NCBI GenBank assembly: GCA_003427395.1
Contig: BFEA01000490.1
Coordinates: 127,814 to 149,108, forward strand
DNA from: Chara braunii
Taxonomy: Eukaryota; Streptophyta; Charophyceae; Charales; Characeae
Direction: 5' to 3'
Length of the DNA: 21,295 nt
Within the stretch, counting starts at the first letter, position 1. Each line of letters starts with the position of its first letter. A model generated the notes under the pieces. The model was not told where the DNA came from. It did not search any database and saw only the letters and a program-made list of their open reading frames with translations. This document shows, piece after piece, positions 1 through 9,068 of the stretch. Position numbers and translations under genes: made by a program.

Positions 1-150
1 GGGTGGAAACAGCCCTTCCTGGACGGTGCTAATGCTACCTATATGCATAAAGACATAAGCCTAAACCATCATTCCAGAAAGATAGTGACAACTTCTTTAA
101 ACAAAGCTAGAGAGTAACCAAGTCTTGGAGATTGCTTTTCTCATTTCTCC

Positions 151-170
151 TTTTTTTTTTTTTTTTTTTT
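151..170. repeat. Poly-T tract (20 T)
   Basis: A pure run of 20 T on the + strand, preceded by a pyrimidine-rich stretch. It is one of several similar tracts in the first 2.7 kb, which suggests either reverse-oriented poly(A) tails or homopolymers propagated with the repeat array. Confidence 0.95.
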
Positions 171-957
171 GGTAGGAACCGGGTGGTTCATTCGAAGAGG
201 ATGGTGATGATAACCAATCTTTCTTGACGATGTGCCGATAAATAACTTCTTGGTAAATATCATCGCAAAGATCCGAGAGGAACTCCGAGAATTTTCAGCG
301 TGGAACAAACGCCGCCAGGAAGTTACTAAAGTTGCCTAAAGCCGACAACAGGCATGCGCCATAAGCCAGTATTCAACAACGATAATGGCAACCTATTCAA
401 AACAAGGTCAGCAGGCAGTCAGGTTCAGGAGATAGCTAGATGATTGATTCTCAAATGGGTTGAGTAGTGGTGAAAATAACTCTACTTGGGAAAATACTGA
501 TGTAGGAAACAGATATGCGCCTTGAAACAACATTCAGAAAGATCGTGGCAACTTATTCAGGCAAGGTCATCGAGCTACCCAGTCCTGGGTGTTGTTGGAT
601 GTTTGCTTCTCAAAGAGTTTAGTAGATGGTGTGACCGATTCTGCGTGGAAGGTGTTGGAGCTACCGAATGCAGGAAGACATGTGCCGTAACCATCCTTAA
701 GTGAAATTTTAGCACTTAATCGAACAAGGCCGGCAAGTCTCCAAGTCCTAGAGATTGCTTGATGTTGATCCTCAAAGGGTTGAGTAGTGGTGGCACCAAC
801 TCTGCCTCTGAGTGAAAATCAAGTGCTCTTAGAATCACAAACTGGTAATAGCAAATCGGATTAAACTACCTTCCGCCTCAGCTGATAGGGATGGTTTGGA
901 AGAGTGTGGTAAAATAATATTTATGAACCTGTTTCGCTTACTTGTAGCCTTTATTCC

Positions 958-984
958 TTTTTTTTTTTTTTTTTTTTTTTTTTT
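958..984. repeat. Poly-T tract (27 T) followed by a short (GCA)n
   Basis: A run of 27 T, immediately followed by four GCA units (about 985-997). No target-site duplication was recognised, so whether this is a reverse-oriented poly(A) tail is open. Confidence 0.95.
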
Positions 985-1446
985 GCAGCAGCAGCAGTGA
1001 AATGCTCATTACATGATGAGGGTAATACTAACCAGATTTTCGAAAGAAAAATGCGACTCGAAATAACCTTCTAGGTAAGGTGACATTAACATTGAGGGGT
1101 CAGAGTTTATTGAGAGGTGAAACCACCTTACTTATCTTGGCTTGCTAAGAGACAGAGGTATGGCGGACCCTTAGGGTAGGTGACTAGCAAGGGTTAAAGA
1201 GTTTCGGTCATTAGTTGAGGATGGTGAAACCTCGTCTTGCGACATAATCAGATAATCAGGAAGGGGGAATAGTGGCTACATATTCCAACAACAAAGCGGC
1301 TGAGTCCTAGGGGTTGCTTATTCTACATCGGTGAGCAAAAAGGTGAAACCAATCCCATCCTGGAAGGAAAGCCAAGATTATTCGAAGTTGCCATAATTCT
1401 ACTAGTGAGAATAAAACGAGTTAATGCTAGTTTTACTCTCCCTTCG

Positions 1447-1469
1447 TTTTTTTTTTTTTTTTTTTTTTT
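1447..1469. repeat. Poly-T tract (23 T)
   Basis: A run of 23 T. A second, interrupted tract (T11-G-T11) follows at 1582-1604. Open frames reading across these tracts are not supported as genes, because their Phe/Leu-rich segments are simply the homopolymer. Confidence 0.95.
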
Positions 1470-2111
1470 GAATTGACTGTGGAGAAGTCTGGGAAATTGG
1501 TTGAGCCAAAGGAAGGAATTTCTTTGAGAGTTTTATATATTTGTTATAAAGGTTCTACCTCCTTTTGCCCCACCTTCCTCCTTTTTTTTTTTGTTTTTTT
1601 TTTTGAAGCTGGAGTTTACCTTACTAAAGATGGTATATACCCTTTTATTTCGAAGGTGTTAAAACGAATTCTCGGGGTTTTGGGAATTAAAGTGAACGTT
1701 GCAACTAAAAGTGGCTCCTGCAACATGGAAGGTGGGGACCATCGACCTAAAACTAAAAAGTGTCATCCTTGCTGAACTAAGCGATATAGCTTATTTAACC
1801 TGAGGCGGAGTGTAAGAGGTATTCTGTTGAAAAGGCTGTGAAGCAACCGAGACTTAGAAGATGTTCGGTGCTTGATCTTACAACAGGCGAGAAAAACGTG
1901 AAGAAAGTTCTGTTAAGTACTAAGATTACTTCCCCTACTGGTGAGGGTTAGATATGATAGGCTACCTTTGAGTTGTTTGGCAGGTGGTAGGAAAACCTTC
2001 CTAACAGAACCCCGACAAGAAAGAGATACCCAACCGAGAAGGTGCTAAGGCTACCTTCGTTTTTTAGAAGCGGGGGAGACCTGGCTAAGTCTACTAAATA
2101 AACGTAGTATT

Positions 2112-2140
2112 CCCCCCCCCCCCCCCCTTTTTTTTTTTTT
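2112..2140. repeat. Compound homopolymer C16-T13
   Basis: Sixteen C followed directly by thirteen T. Such a junction is prone to replication slippage and sequencing error, so the length is uncertain. It occupies the same relative place in one 375-bp unit that a pure T tract occupies in the next. Confidence 0.9.
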
Positions 2141-2252
2141 GGACCGAGAGTTAGCAAGGTCATCGGGCTCTAAAGATTTCCTTGGTCGTTGATAATCATC
2201 TTGAGGGCAGTAGGTGGTAACTCACCCCTCTTTATAGAGTGAAATGAACTAG

Positions 2253-2273
2253 TTTTTTTTTTTTTTTTTTTTT
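2253..2273. repeat. Poly-T tract (21 T)
   Basis: A run of 21 T. Another 21-T tract follows at 2395-2415 and an 11-T tract at 2663-2673. These lie within and after the second 375-bp repeat unit. Confidence 0.95.
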
Positions 2274-2963
2274 AATAACATTCTAACATAAACGGTGAGT
2301 CGAGAAAAAGCAGGGTATGACCTCCATAGTGCTCAAATGCATTGTTGCTAACTTTCAGTTGATTGGCAAGTGGTGCGAAAAGTCTTCCAAGTAATTTTTT
2401 TTTTTTTTTTTTTTTAAACAGGAAATAGTTACTTGACTTATTACCTGTTAAAGCTTCCTTCGTTTCGGCGAAGCAATGCGGTTTGTCTGAGGGTAGGGAT
2501 GACAGTTTTCCTAACCGAGAGTTAAAGTAAACGAGCTCTAGCGATTGCTTGACAGTTATCATCATCTTGAGTGCTGTATGTGGAAACAAGTCCGGATTGT
2601 TCTTAATTTATTCCACTAGCGAGAGTGAAAACGAGAAACAGATGGAAGGATACCGACAACCCTTTTTTTTTTTCTTGGAAACCAGAGACTCGGAGAGATT
2701 AGCGAAAGGATGGAATATAACTTTTTGAAGTGCTTGAAGGAGTTATAGTACAAACATGGAGAGAAGGCATTCTCCAAATGGAATGATGAATAAAGCGAAT
2801 CAAATAGATGGAGTCAATCTTAGGTCGCAAGGAAAACGTGAGTGAGTGCAAAAGTGAGCGAGAAGGTGAGACATCTGGTGGAAGAGAAGTAAAATGGGGG
2901 TTATGAGAAGGTTTGAGTGAGTAGAGGAATTACCGGTTTGGGTACCGCCGGCCTTCTCTGTAG

Positions 2964-3059
2964 AAAAGGTCAGCCAATCACACGTCAGACTCTTCTCAAC
3001 CATTTCAAGACAGAATGAAAAAGGTCAGCCAATCACACGTCTGACTCTTCTCAACCATT
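2964..3059. repeat. Tandem 55-bp repeat carrying CCAAT boxes
   Basis: A 41-bp unit at 2964-3004 recurs at 3019-3059 with one mismatch (period 55 bp). Each unit contains the string CAGCCAATCACACGT, which has a canonical CCAAT box (2974-2978 and 3029-3033) and an ACGT core. It lies just upstream of LINE ORF1. Tandem promoter-bearing monomers in the 5' UTR are known from some LINEs, so an internal-promoter role is plausible but is inference. The second unit is interrupted at its end by the foldback element. Confidence 0.85.
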
Positions 3060-3352
3060 AACAGCCATTTCGTCAAAACGGACATATTATATTTTTTGAA
3101 CGAAATCAAAACTGATTTTTTTTGCCAAAATCCGGTCGGAATTTTTTGCTCCTGGGGGTCCGGTGTTCCCAGCACGCCGGACCTCCTAAAAGTATCTGGT
3201 CTCAACCATAGACCAGATACACGTAGGGGGTCCGGCGTTCTGGGAACGCCGGACCTCTAGGAGCAAAAAATTCCGATCGGATTTTGGCAAAAAAAATCAG
3301 TTTTGATTTCGTTCAAAAAATATAATATGTCCGTTTTGACGAAATGACTGTT
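3060..3352. mobile_element. 293-bp foldback (palindromic MITE-like) element with 3-bp ATT target duplication
   Basis: The two halves are inverted copies around a centre at 3206 with only a 7-nt loop (3203-3209). Each arm is about 143 nt and I count roughly ten mismatches. The ends are AACAG...CTGTT. ATT flanks both sides (3057-3059 and 3353-3355). The neighbouring repeat unit shows the unoccupied site as CAACCATTTCAA at about 2997-3008, so insertion with a 3-bp duplication is directly visible. Each arm also contains its own small palindrome (GGTCCGGCGTTC, TGG, GAACGCCGGACC in the right arm). It has no coding capacity. A 3-bp duplication occurs in PIF/Harbinger and CACTA groups, but the ends match neither clearly, so the superfamily is unassigned. 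Confidence 0.85.
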
Positions 3353-3389
3353 ATTTCAATCTTCTCTCTCCTCCCCAGCAACACAGTAA

Positions 3390-4936
3390 CCGACGAAACC
3401 GTCATGGGCACAAAAGATTAGAGAAACCTTAGAGAGCAAGACCTTAACAATCGTGAGAACTGTTGGGACTGATTCCAGACTACCAGCGGAGAAATTAAAA
3501 GTCCCGTTGTGAAATTTATCCTCTGCACGGGCATATTTCCTCACACTTTTTCTTCTGCCCTCAGAACAGAAAGTGGTGGACCAGGGGGGAAGGAAAGTGT
3601 TAATGAAGTCATACCCAACAGACAAATTAGCCCAGAGAGACGCGGTATACATCAAGCACGCGAGCAATTGGATTTTTTACGATGATTGTGCGTGCCGATC
3701 AGTAAACGACAAAATCAAATGGATCTGCAAAAAGTTGGAACACATCAAAGACGGCCCAGATGCAGTCCAAATTTTTTTCCTGATCCAACCATTATCGTCC
3801 ACTGTTTTTACGATTCTCAGCCTGTTCGAACAAGACAAACAAAAAATGGATGGGTGGACGAAATTACGTTGGGGTCAGTCTGACGTCCGAATCTATACAT
3901 GGTAGCCAAGGAAAATTGATCCGGAGGAGAAAAGAGATCAACTAATGAAAGACTTCTACTGGGTAGAATTAAGACACATACCAGTAGAAGTCCAAACTGC
4001 TTTCATCCATGATTTTGGTCAGCAATATAAAATAGTGGACTTTATATATCCGCTTCCGACATATGTGGCAAAAAGGGACGATTACGTCATGCTCACCCTG
4101 GATCTCCCAAAACACCAACCCTTCTCACTCGACGACATAATCCCTTTCAAAATGGGGGGGGGAATGTATCAGATCCACACAACTCATAAGTTCAGGCCGT
4201 GGTGTTACAAATGTAGGGCGTATGGTCATCTCAGCACGAAAGTTCCATGCCCACAGCATCCTCAACAAACCGCTGGTATAGATGCAGGACTGAAAAGAGA
4301 CCCCAAGAGTGCCAACAGATGGCTCCCCAGTGCGGCTCGATATGAAGGATGGGTATACATGGAGGAGGCGGCACTGGGGGGTCAACCCAGTGGTTGGGTA
4401 TGGGAAGGTAGAGGAGATCTGAGGTGGGCAGCAAGACCACCAGCAGAATGGAAACCACCTCCACAACCTCCCTTACAACAGCCACCTGCACGAAATCCCA
4501 GGATGCAGCAGCCCCTAAAACCGAAACCACCCACGAAACCACCCACTTCTCTGAGTGATAAGATAGGGGAGGAAGGAAGTGGGACAAAGAACAAATTGCT
4601 AAATATGGCAGCTAAATCCAAAAGGACGGGATCAAGCTTGGGACCAAATGCTGCTGCATACATTCCAACAGACAACCGCTTCTCCCCATTGATAGATGCA
4701 GCAAGGGAGGAGGAAGGTAAAAAAATGGAACCAATGAGGAAAAGCCGCGGCAAAGAAAAAGCAAAGATCCAAAGGACCCAACAGACTCAGGGGAATAGGA
4801 GAACGGCGAACCACGTCCAGAACCAATGGACAAAGACCCATTAAAGGAGGCTTTTGAGCCACAACCAATGGAGATTGAAACAATCCCAGACTCCCCTCCT
4901 CCCCCAGAAAGAACCTCTAGCCAGAATGCAGAGTAA
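3390..4936 (+). pseudogene. LINE copy 1 ORF1: DUF4283-like nucleic-acid-binding protein with zinc knuckle (broken)
   Basis: ORF1 proteins of plant L1-type LINEs bind the element RNA in a ribonucleoprotein. One frame is readable from about 3390 to 4745 apart from stops at 3510 (TGA) and 3903 (TAG). It then shifts frame near 4745, meets TAG at 4796 and ends at TAA 4934. The segment around 3740-4130 has the character of a DUF4283/RRM-like domain (IQPL, RIYTW, then WVELRHIP). It is followed by a zinc knuckle: Cys 4203, Cys 4212, His 4227 and Cys 4248, spacing C-X2-C-X4-H-X6-C, with the last gap longer than usual. A Pro-rich segment with several PxxP runs (4430-4550) and a charged tail follow. No in-frame ATG was found upstream of 3513. 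The 5' end may have been lost, or may lie beyond the foldback insertion. Confidence 0.8.
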
Positions 4937-4948
4937 CACACCACAGAT

Positions 4949-5242
4949 ATGAATGAAGCAGATCTTCAAAGGGTGGCGGAATGACTGTTAGAAAGCCTAA
5001 AGCGGAAATTCCTGGGCCGCTCCGAAATGTTTTTGGATGACACTTATGTGCAGTTAGTTTCACTGCTTGAGAACAACACGAGTGTGAGAATGGCTCTGGA
5101 ACAAGGCCTACCCAGAGAGGTAAGCTGGCAACAGATGTGCCACCACCTGGTGCCAATAGTAGCACTGAGATTCCAGCCACCAAACGACCCAGATCAGCCA
5201 CCAGTGGACGACAACCAAAAATCAGCGCAAGGAAAGGAATAA
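4949..5242 (+). pseudogene. Small ORF between ORF1 and ORF2, unknown function (one in-frame stop)
   Basis: Starting at ATG 4949, twelve bases after the ORF1 stop, this frame encodes 97 codons to TAA 5240, with one TGA at 4982. That TGA follows a Glu codon and precedes LLESL, and would be a typical Trp-to-stop change as seen elsewhere in this element. The predicted product is mostly helical and leucine-rich in the middle (LDDTYVQLVSLLENN), with a Pro/Asp-rich end. I recognise no family. Its codon-like composition and tight spacing suggest either a real third ORF of the LINE or an ORF1 segment separated by a stop. Copy 2 lacks this region, so conservation cannot be tested here. Confidence 0.45.
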
Positions 5243-5252
5243 ATTATTGGCT

Positions 5253-6722
5253 GCAAGATTGTCACAGTGGGGGAAGCCTCCACTTCTAATCCCATAGTCC
5301 AGGAGAGGGAACACTCCCTTCCTTCACAAGAGAAGGAGAAAATAACTCCAATGGGTGGTAAGCTTATCACAGTGAGGGAACCCCCCACATCCAATCTCAC
5401 AACCCAGGGGAGGGAGCAGGTAGGCGCCAGTTCCCAAGCTCCTCAAGAGGGTGAAACCCCCAAACAGCAGGATAGGCTCCCCCAGGTACAACCAGTAGAC
5501 GAACAGGAACAACTAATGGATTCACGAACCAGTGGCCCGCTCTACCCGCAAAACCCACCCAGCATTACAACAATTGTTCGCTGCAAAATAAGCAGTGACT
5601 TACTGGCTAGCAGCAAGGATGTAAGTTGCACCCTACTGACCAGCAGTGAAAATGAAAAATGTGCCAAATTAAAAGAAAAGGATGGATCAGACGAAGGGGG
5701 AAGCAAGGGAGGAGGGGGCAATTGAAAATGTAAGGGGAAAAAACGAGAGGAGAGACGAAGGGAGGAAAAATAAGACAGACTGGTCAACTGCAGAAGAGGA
5801 CGACCCCCCTCGCTGTGGACCACAAAGAGTAGTAACATACCATCTCAAACAGATGGTATCGGAACAGCCCGAAAAGCAAAAATACCTCCTACTAACTAAA
5901 GAACTGCAGGACCCAGACAATATACAACAACAAAAGCAACTGCTGCTAGAATCAACTTCCCCAAAACCCCATACATCAGCAAGGGAGGAAACCACATCCC
6001 TCAACAGCATAACTGCAGAACATGATGAAGAGGAGGCGAACTTTACCGAACCAAATCAGATTCCGGGAGCAAGGGAAGAAAAGGTTCCCCCCTCTTCTAA
6101 AAAGGAAATGGTCACAATAGAGAAAGGGCAGATACAGTGCTCCCTGCCCCTCCCCCCCCTACCCCCTGTTTTTCCGCCTGAAGGTGCACTGTTTAGTAGA
6201 AGACAAAAGCTACGCTCGCTGGTGGTAGGTGGGCATGTGGAGCTAGCCTTGTCCAGACCAGGGGTGTTGATCTTGCCAGTTAGATCAAGGGAAGGGATTT
6301 GGGAAGTAGGCTTGTCTGAACCAACAGGTTCAGCACACGGAGAGGTGACTATACATGGAACCCCGACATCACAATTTTCCTCCTTGATGGAAAACCTGAT
6401 AGGGGAGGCCAGGTTCAAAGCTGAGATTGTGAAAATCATCCAAGAACAACTTCCACCTGGAGGATCGGCTGTGCTAATCCTTTCAACAGACACACAAAAA
6501 ATTTCAGCCAGGGATGTTTTTCTCAAGTATGAACACATACGAGCTATTAACCTGCGCTGGTTCACCCATGACACATTGGCTGAGCCACAATAACTCAAGG
6601 TAAAGGCGGGGGATTTCTGGTCAGAATTCGATGTCGCAGTCCTACTCTCCCGTCTTCTCAAAAATAGCCAAAAATTACTAGGAAAAGGCGGGAAGCTAGA
6701 TACAGGCAAACTGGCTGTCCCT

Positions 6723-6776
<54 letters not shown>

Positions 6777-6785
6777 TGGTTAGCA
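5253..6785 (+). pseudogene. LINE copy 1 ORF2 N-terminal extension: unknown region upstream of the endonuclease
   Basis: The frame is open from 5243 to 5725. A -1 shift near 5690 moves it to another frame, open to TAA 6591. After that stop the same frame continues without interruption through 6594-6785, including the poly(A) tract, into the endonuclease. The first half is hydrophilic and low complexity, rich in Glu, Gln, Ser and Pro, with a 34-codon tandem repeat (KIVTV at about 5256, KLITV at about 5358). The second half (about 6190-6725) looks globular: alternating hydrophobic strands (VLILPV, AVLILS) and helices (AEIVKIIQEQL, FDVAVLLSRLLKN). I cannot assign it to any known family. Usual plant L1 ORF2 proteins start close to EN, so a large N-terminal extension would be unusual. 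Confidence 0.6.
6728..6774 (+). repeat. Poly-A tract (47 A) that reads as about 15 Lys in frame
   Basis: Forty-seven consecutive A lie between the N-terminal extension and EN. In the EN frame the tract encodes about 15 lysines (6729-6773) and leaves the frame open on both sides. It could be an expanded Lys-coding segment, or the poly(A) tail of a separately retrotransposed piece. The family's normal 3' hairpin signature is absent just before it, which argues against an ordinary 3' end of this family. Confidence 0.9.
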
Positions 6786-7715
6786 ATGGATGGTACTAAT
6801 TTATTAGAGGTTCTATACAACAGGGACAAAAGCTGGAAGAGCCTTGAAAGAACCACCGATCTTGATCTTAGGTCGATTAATGTAAATGGTTTAGCTGCAG
6901 CCAAGCAAACTAAAAGACAAGCAATATATGAGCAATTGAAAGGTATTGGGGGAACGGAATGGCCTGATGCTATCTGTGTGCAAGAAACTCACCTGATGGA
7001 CAATGCAGATCACAATTATATCCAGAAACAGATCTGGCCCCATCAGGCCTTCAGGGCACATGCCCCCAAACCAGGCAGTGCAGGTGTAGCAATATGGCTC
7101 CCTCCTGACTCAAAGATTGACCCCCTTTATTGGGAAATAGACAAAGAGGAAGGACAATTGGTTTTTTTTCTGGCCATGCTAGAAATTGAGGTGGTGACTA
7201 TTTTGTGCGCATATGCTCTGAATGAGGTAAGTGAAAGGATTCGTTTCTTTGAATCCTTAAAGGGCCGGCTACCGGTGGGCATCCCAGTGGTGATGGCAGG
7301 GGATTTTAATGCGGCCCCAGACCGACATTTGGATCGCTGGCAGATTTCATCTCCCTGCCCATCATATATAGAGAAGGATGAGGAAATCATAGAAAGAACT
7401 TGTCAGTCCCTCAACCTCTTTGATGCCTACAGACGACTCTCCCCCACCAAACGCTCTTACACATGCTTCCGGAAAGATCAAACAATGAAAGCATCCAAGT
7501 CCCGCATAGACCTTATATTATTATCAGAGGAACAAGAGAGAGCTCTCCAAGTAGCTAGGATCTTCCCTCGCAGTGTCTTCTCAGGTCTAGACCATGCTAT
7601 GACTGTGGTATTGCTGTCCTTCAGGAAGAAGCCTGATCACGGAAGAGGTTTCTATAAGCTAAACACTTCCTTGCTGCACACTGATAACTTCAAAGTGTAT
7701 CTCCAAGACGTTTGA
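6786..7715 (+). pseudogene. LINE copy 1 ORF2: APE-type endonuclease domain
   Basis: This domain nicks target DNA to prime reverse transcription. Conserved motifs are present in order: INVNGL (Asn), VQETHL (Glu), GDFNAAP (Asp/Asn), SRIDLILLS, and GLDHAM (Asp-His of the usual SDH motif). The expected catalytic residues are retained. The frame ends at TGA 7713, where copy 2 has Trp in QDVWSFW, so this is a nonsense lesion rather than the natural end. The same frame resumes immediately into the EN-RT linker. ATG 6786 is only the first Met of this segment; the frame is open further upstream. Confidence 0.93.
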
Positions 7716-8330
7716 TCCTTCTGGAGAGAACAAAAAGATCAGATTAAGGACGATATACGTTGGTTCAACAACGACCTTAGGCTAATGTTCTTGGGCCGTA
7801 AATGCAATGAATATTCAAGATTGTTGGCTATGCAGCGAAAGATGGAAGAAATTGACTTACAAAAACAACTTTTACAACTTCAACAAGAAGAAGAAGAAGT
7901 GACAAGTGAAGAGCATAAAATAAATATTTCTAATAAAATCAGCTCTCTTGAAAATAAGATATTATCATTTATAGAGCATCGATGACAAGGGATTAGAATA
8001 AAAGGAAAACTAAAAGGTCATAACATAGAAGGAGTCATGGATGGGAGGTTTTTTGCCACAGCAAAGGTAAGAACTGGGCGTACAATTATTGAGGCGTTCT
8101 TGGACCCCAATGGTAATGAATCCTCTCTAGTCACCTCTACGGCGGAGTGCACGAAAGTAGCAGGGGACTTTTATAAATCCCTCTTCACATCAGAATGCAA
8201 ACACCCGAGGGATCAAAGAGTCACAAAAATAGAGGAGTTTCTCAAACCTCTGACTAAAGTCCTGACAGATCAGCAGAAAGAAATGCTAGAGACCCCCCCC
8301 TCACAAAAGAGGAAATCTGGACAACCTTGA
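7716..8330 (+). pseudogene. LINE copy 1 ORF2: linker between endonuclease and reverse transcriptase
   Basis: It continues the EN frame. A Gln/Glu-rich probable coiled coil lies at about 7830-7960 (QLLQLQQEEEE). The segment DGRFFATAKVRTGR is typical of the LINE region just before RT. A TGA at 7983 replaces Trp (copy 2 has YRWQG). The frame breaks at about 8292-8300, in a run of eight C, before the sequence resumes as LTKEEIW in another frame. Copy 2 reads SPLTKDEIW through the same place. Confidence 0.88.
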
Positions 8331-9068
8331 TGATGATGGAAGAAGAAAAGACTCCTGAAATTGATGGCTTACCAAAAGAATTCTGGGAAGTAATGTGGGA
8401 CTTTCTAGCCCAGGATTTGATGAATTTTCATGCAGTTTGGTCCTCTGGAGCTATGGGAGAGATAGTTGGGCAAGGAATACAAAAAGGGAGATAAAACCAA
8501 TATCCGAAATTATAGACCAATTACCCTCCTCACAATAGTCTATAAGTTGACAGCAAAAGCGCTAGCCAATTGGATGATGAAAGTCATCAGGGATATCATT
8601 CACCCGACTCAAACTGGCTTTATAGAAGGAAGAAACATCCAGGACAACATCCTACTAGTAAATGAACTAATTAAACTCTCAAGGCAATCCAAACACAATG
8701 CAACTTTCATCTTCATAAATTTTAAAAAAGCCTATGATCATGTAGACTGGTACTTTCTGGAAAAATGTCTGGAAAAGTTTAATTTTGGTCCTAACTTTCG
8801 TAAATGGATTGAGATTCTTCACTCTAACGCAACTACAAGGGTGATGATAAATGGAAACTTAGCACCTCCCATTGAACTGGAGAGATCAGTAAGACAAGGA
8901 GATCCAATCGCCCCTTTCTTTTTTGTCATACTGATGGAGGTCATTGCTGCTAACTTGAGATGCAACAAAGACATCAGGCGAATCCAGGTCAGCTACATTC
9001 CGGAAGAAGCCATACCAGTGTGCTCCCTGTTTGCAGATGACCTCTCACTGATGGTGGAAGCCTCTTAA
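8331..9068 (+). pseudogene. LINE copy 1 ORF2: reverse transcriptase domain
   Basis: The RT copies element RNA at the nicked target. Recognisable blocks are GLPKEFW, NYRPITLLTIVYKL, GFIEGRNIQDN, motif A (FINFKKAYDHVDW), motif B (SVRQGDPIAPF) and motif C (FADD, the YxDD box). In motif A the first catalytic Asp has become Asn at 8718-8720 (copy 2 keeps Asp), so this copy would be inactive even without its stops. About 16-17 bp present in copy 2 (encoding roughly EVLTLL) are missing near 8480, shifting the frame; the longer open piece begins at 8466. TAA at 9066 replaces Tyr of copy 2. Confidence 0.95.

Larger units (their letters stand above)
1..2680. repeat. Diverged tandem-repeat array with interspersed poly-T tracts; no gene seen
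   Basis: No convincing coding region is present. A motif resembling CAAGTCCTAGAGATTGCTTG, followed by TTGATCCTCAAAGGGTTGAG and then GTAGTGGTGGCACCAACTC, recurs in degraded form. Clear examples are at about 121-137, 417-485, 580-644, 742-806, 1301-1352, 2164-2225 and 2532-2590. Between about 355 and 700 the spacing is close to 160 bp (anchor TGCGCC/TGTGCC at about 355, 516 and 680). Further right, 1961-2225 and 2340-2590 look like two units of a longer repeat of about 375 bp: both contain 'GGCA(G/A)GTGGT', 'CCTTCGTTT', 'ACCGAGAGTTA' and 'GAGCTCTA' in the same order. Homopolymer tracts separate the units. The origin is unknown; it could be an old satellite or a decayed retroelement. Confidence 0.6.

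Noticed and set aside
1473-1775. 100-codon + strand frame
   Set aside because: Its start precedes a T11-G-T11 tract that supplies a Phe-rich segment. There are no supporting motifs, and it lies inside the degenerate repeat array.
3360-3377. Splice-acceptor-like pyrimidine tract ending CCCCAG ahead of ORF1
   Set aside because: It matches a 3' splice-site pattern, but there is no donor or transcript evidence, and L1-type LINEs are normally unspliced.
3356-3667. 103-codon open frame on the - strand
   Set aside because: It overlaps the ORF1 frame on the + strand, which has recognisable LINE ORF1 features; the reverse frame shows none.
4125-4944. Several overlapping - strand frames opposite ORF1
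   Set aside because: They mirror the proline-rich ORF1 segment (Gly/Trp-rich in reverse) and have no family features.
6056-6904. 282-codon open frame on the - strand
   Set aside because: It crosses the poly(A) tract as a poly-Phe run and lies opposite the ORF2 N-terminal region and EN start. It is a shadow of a long + strand frame.
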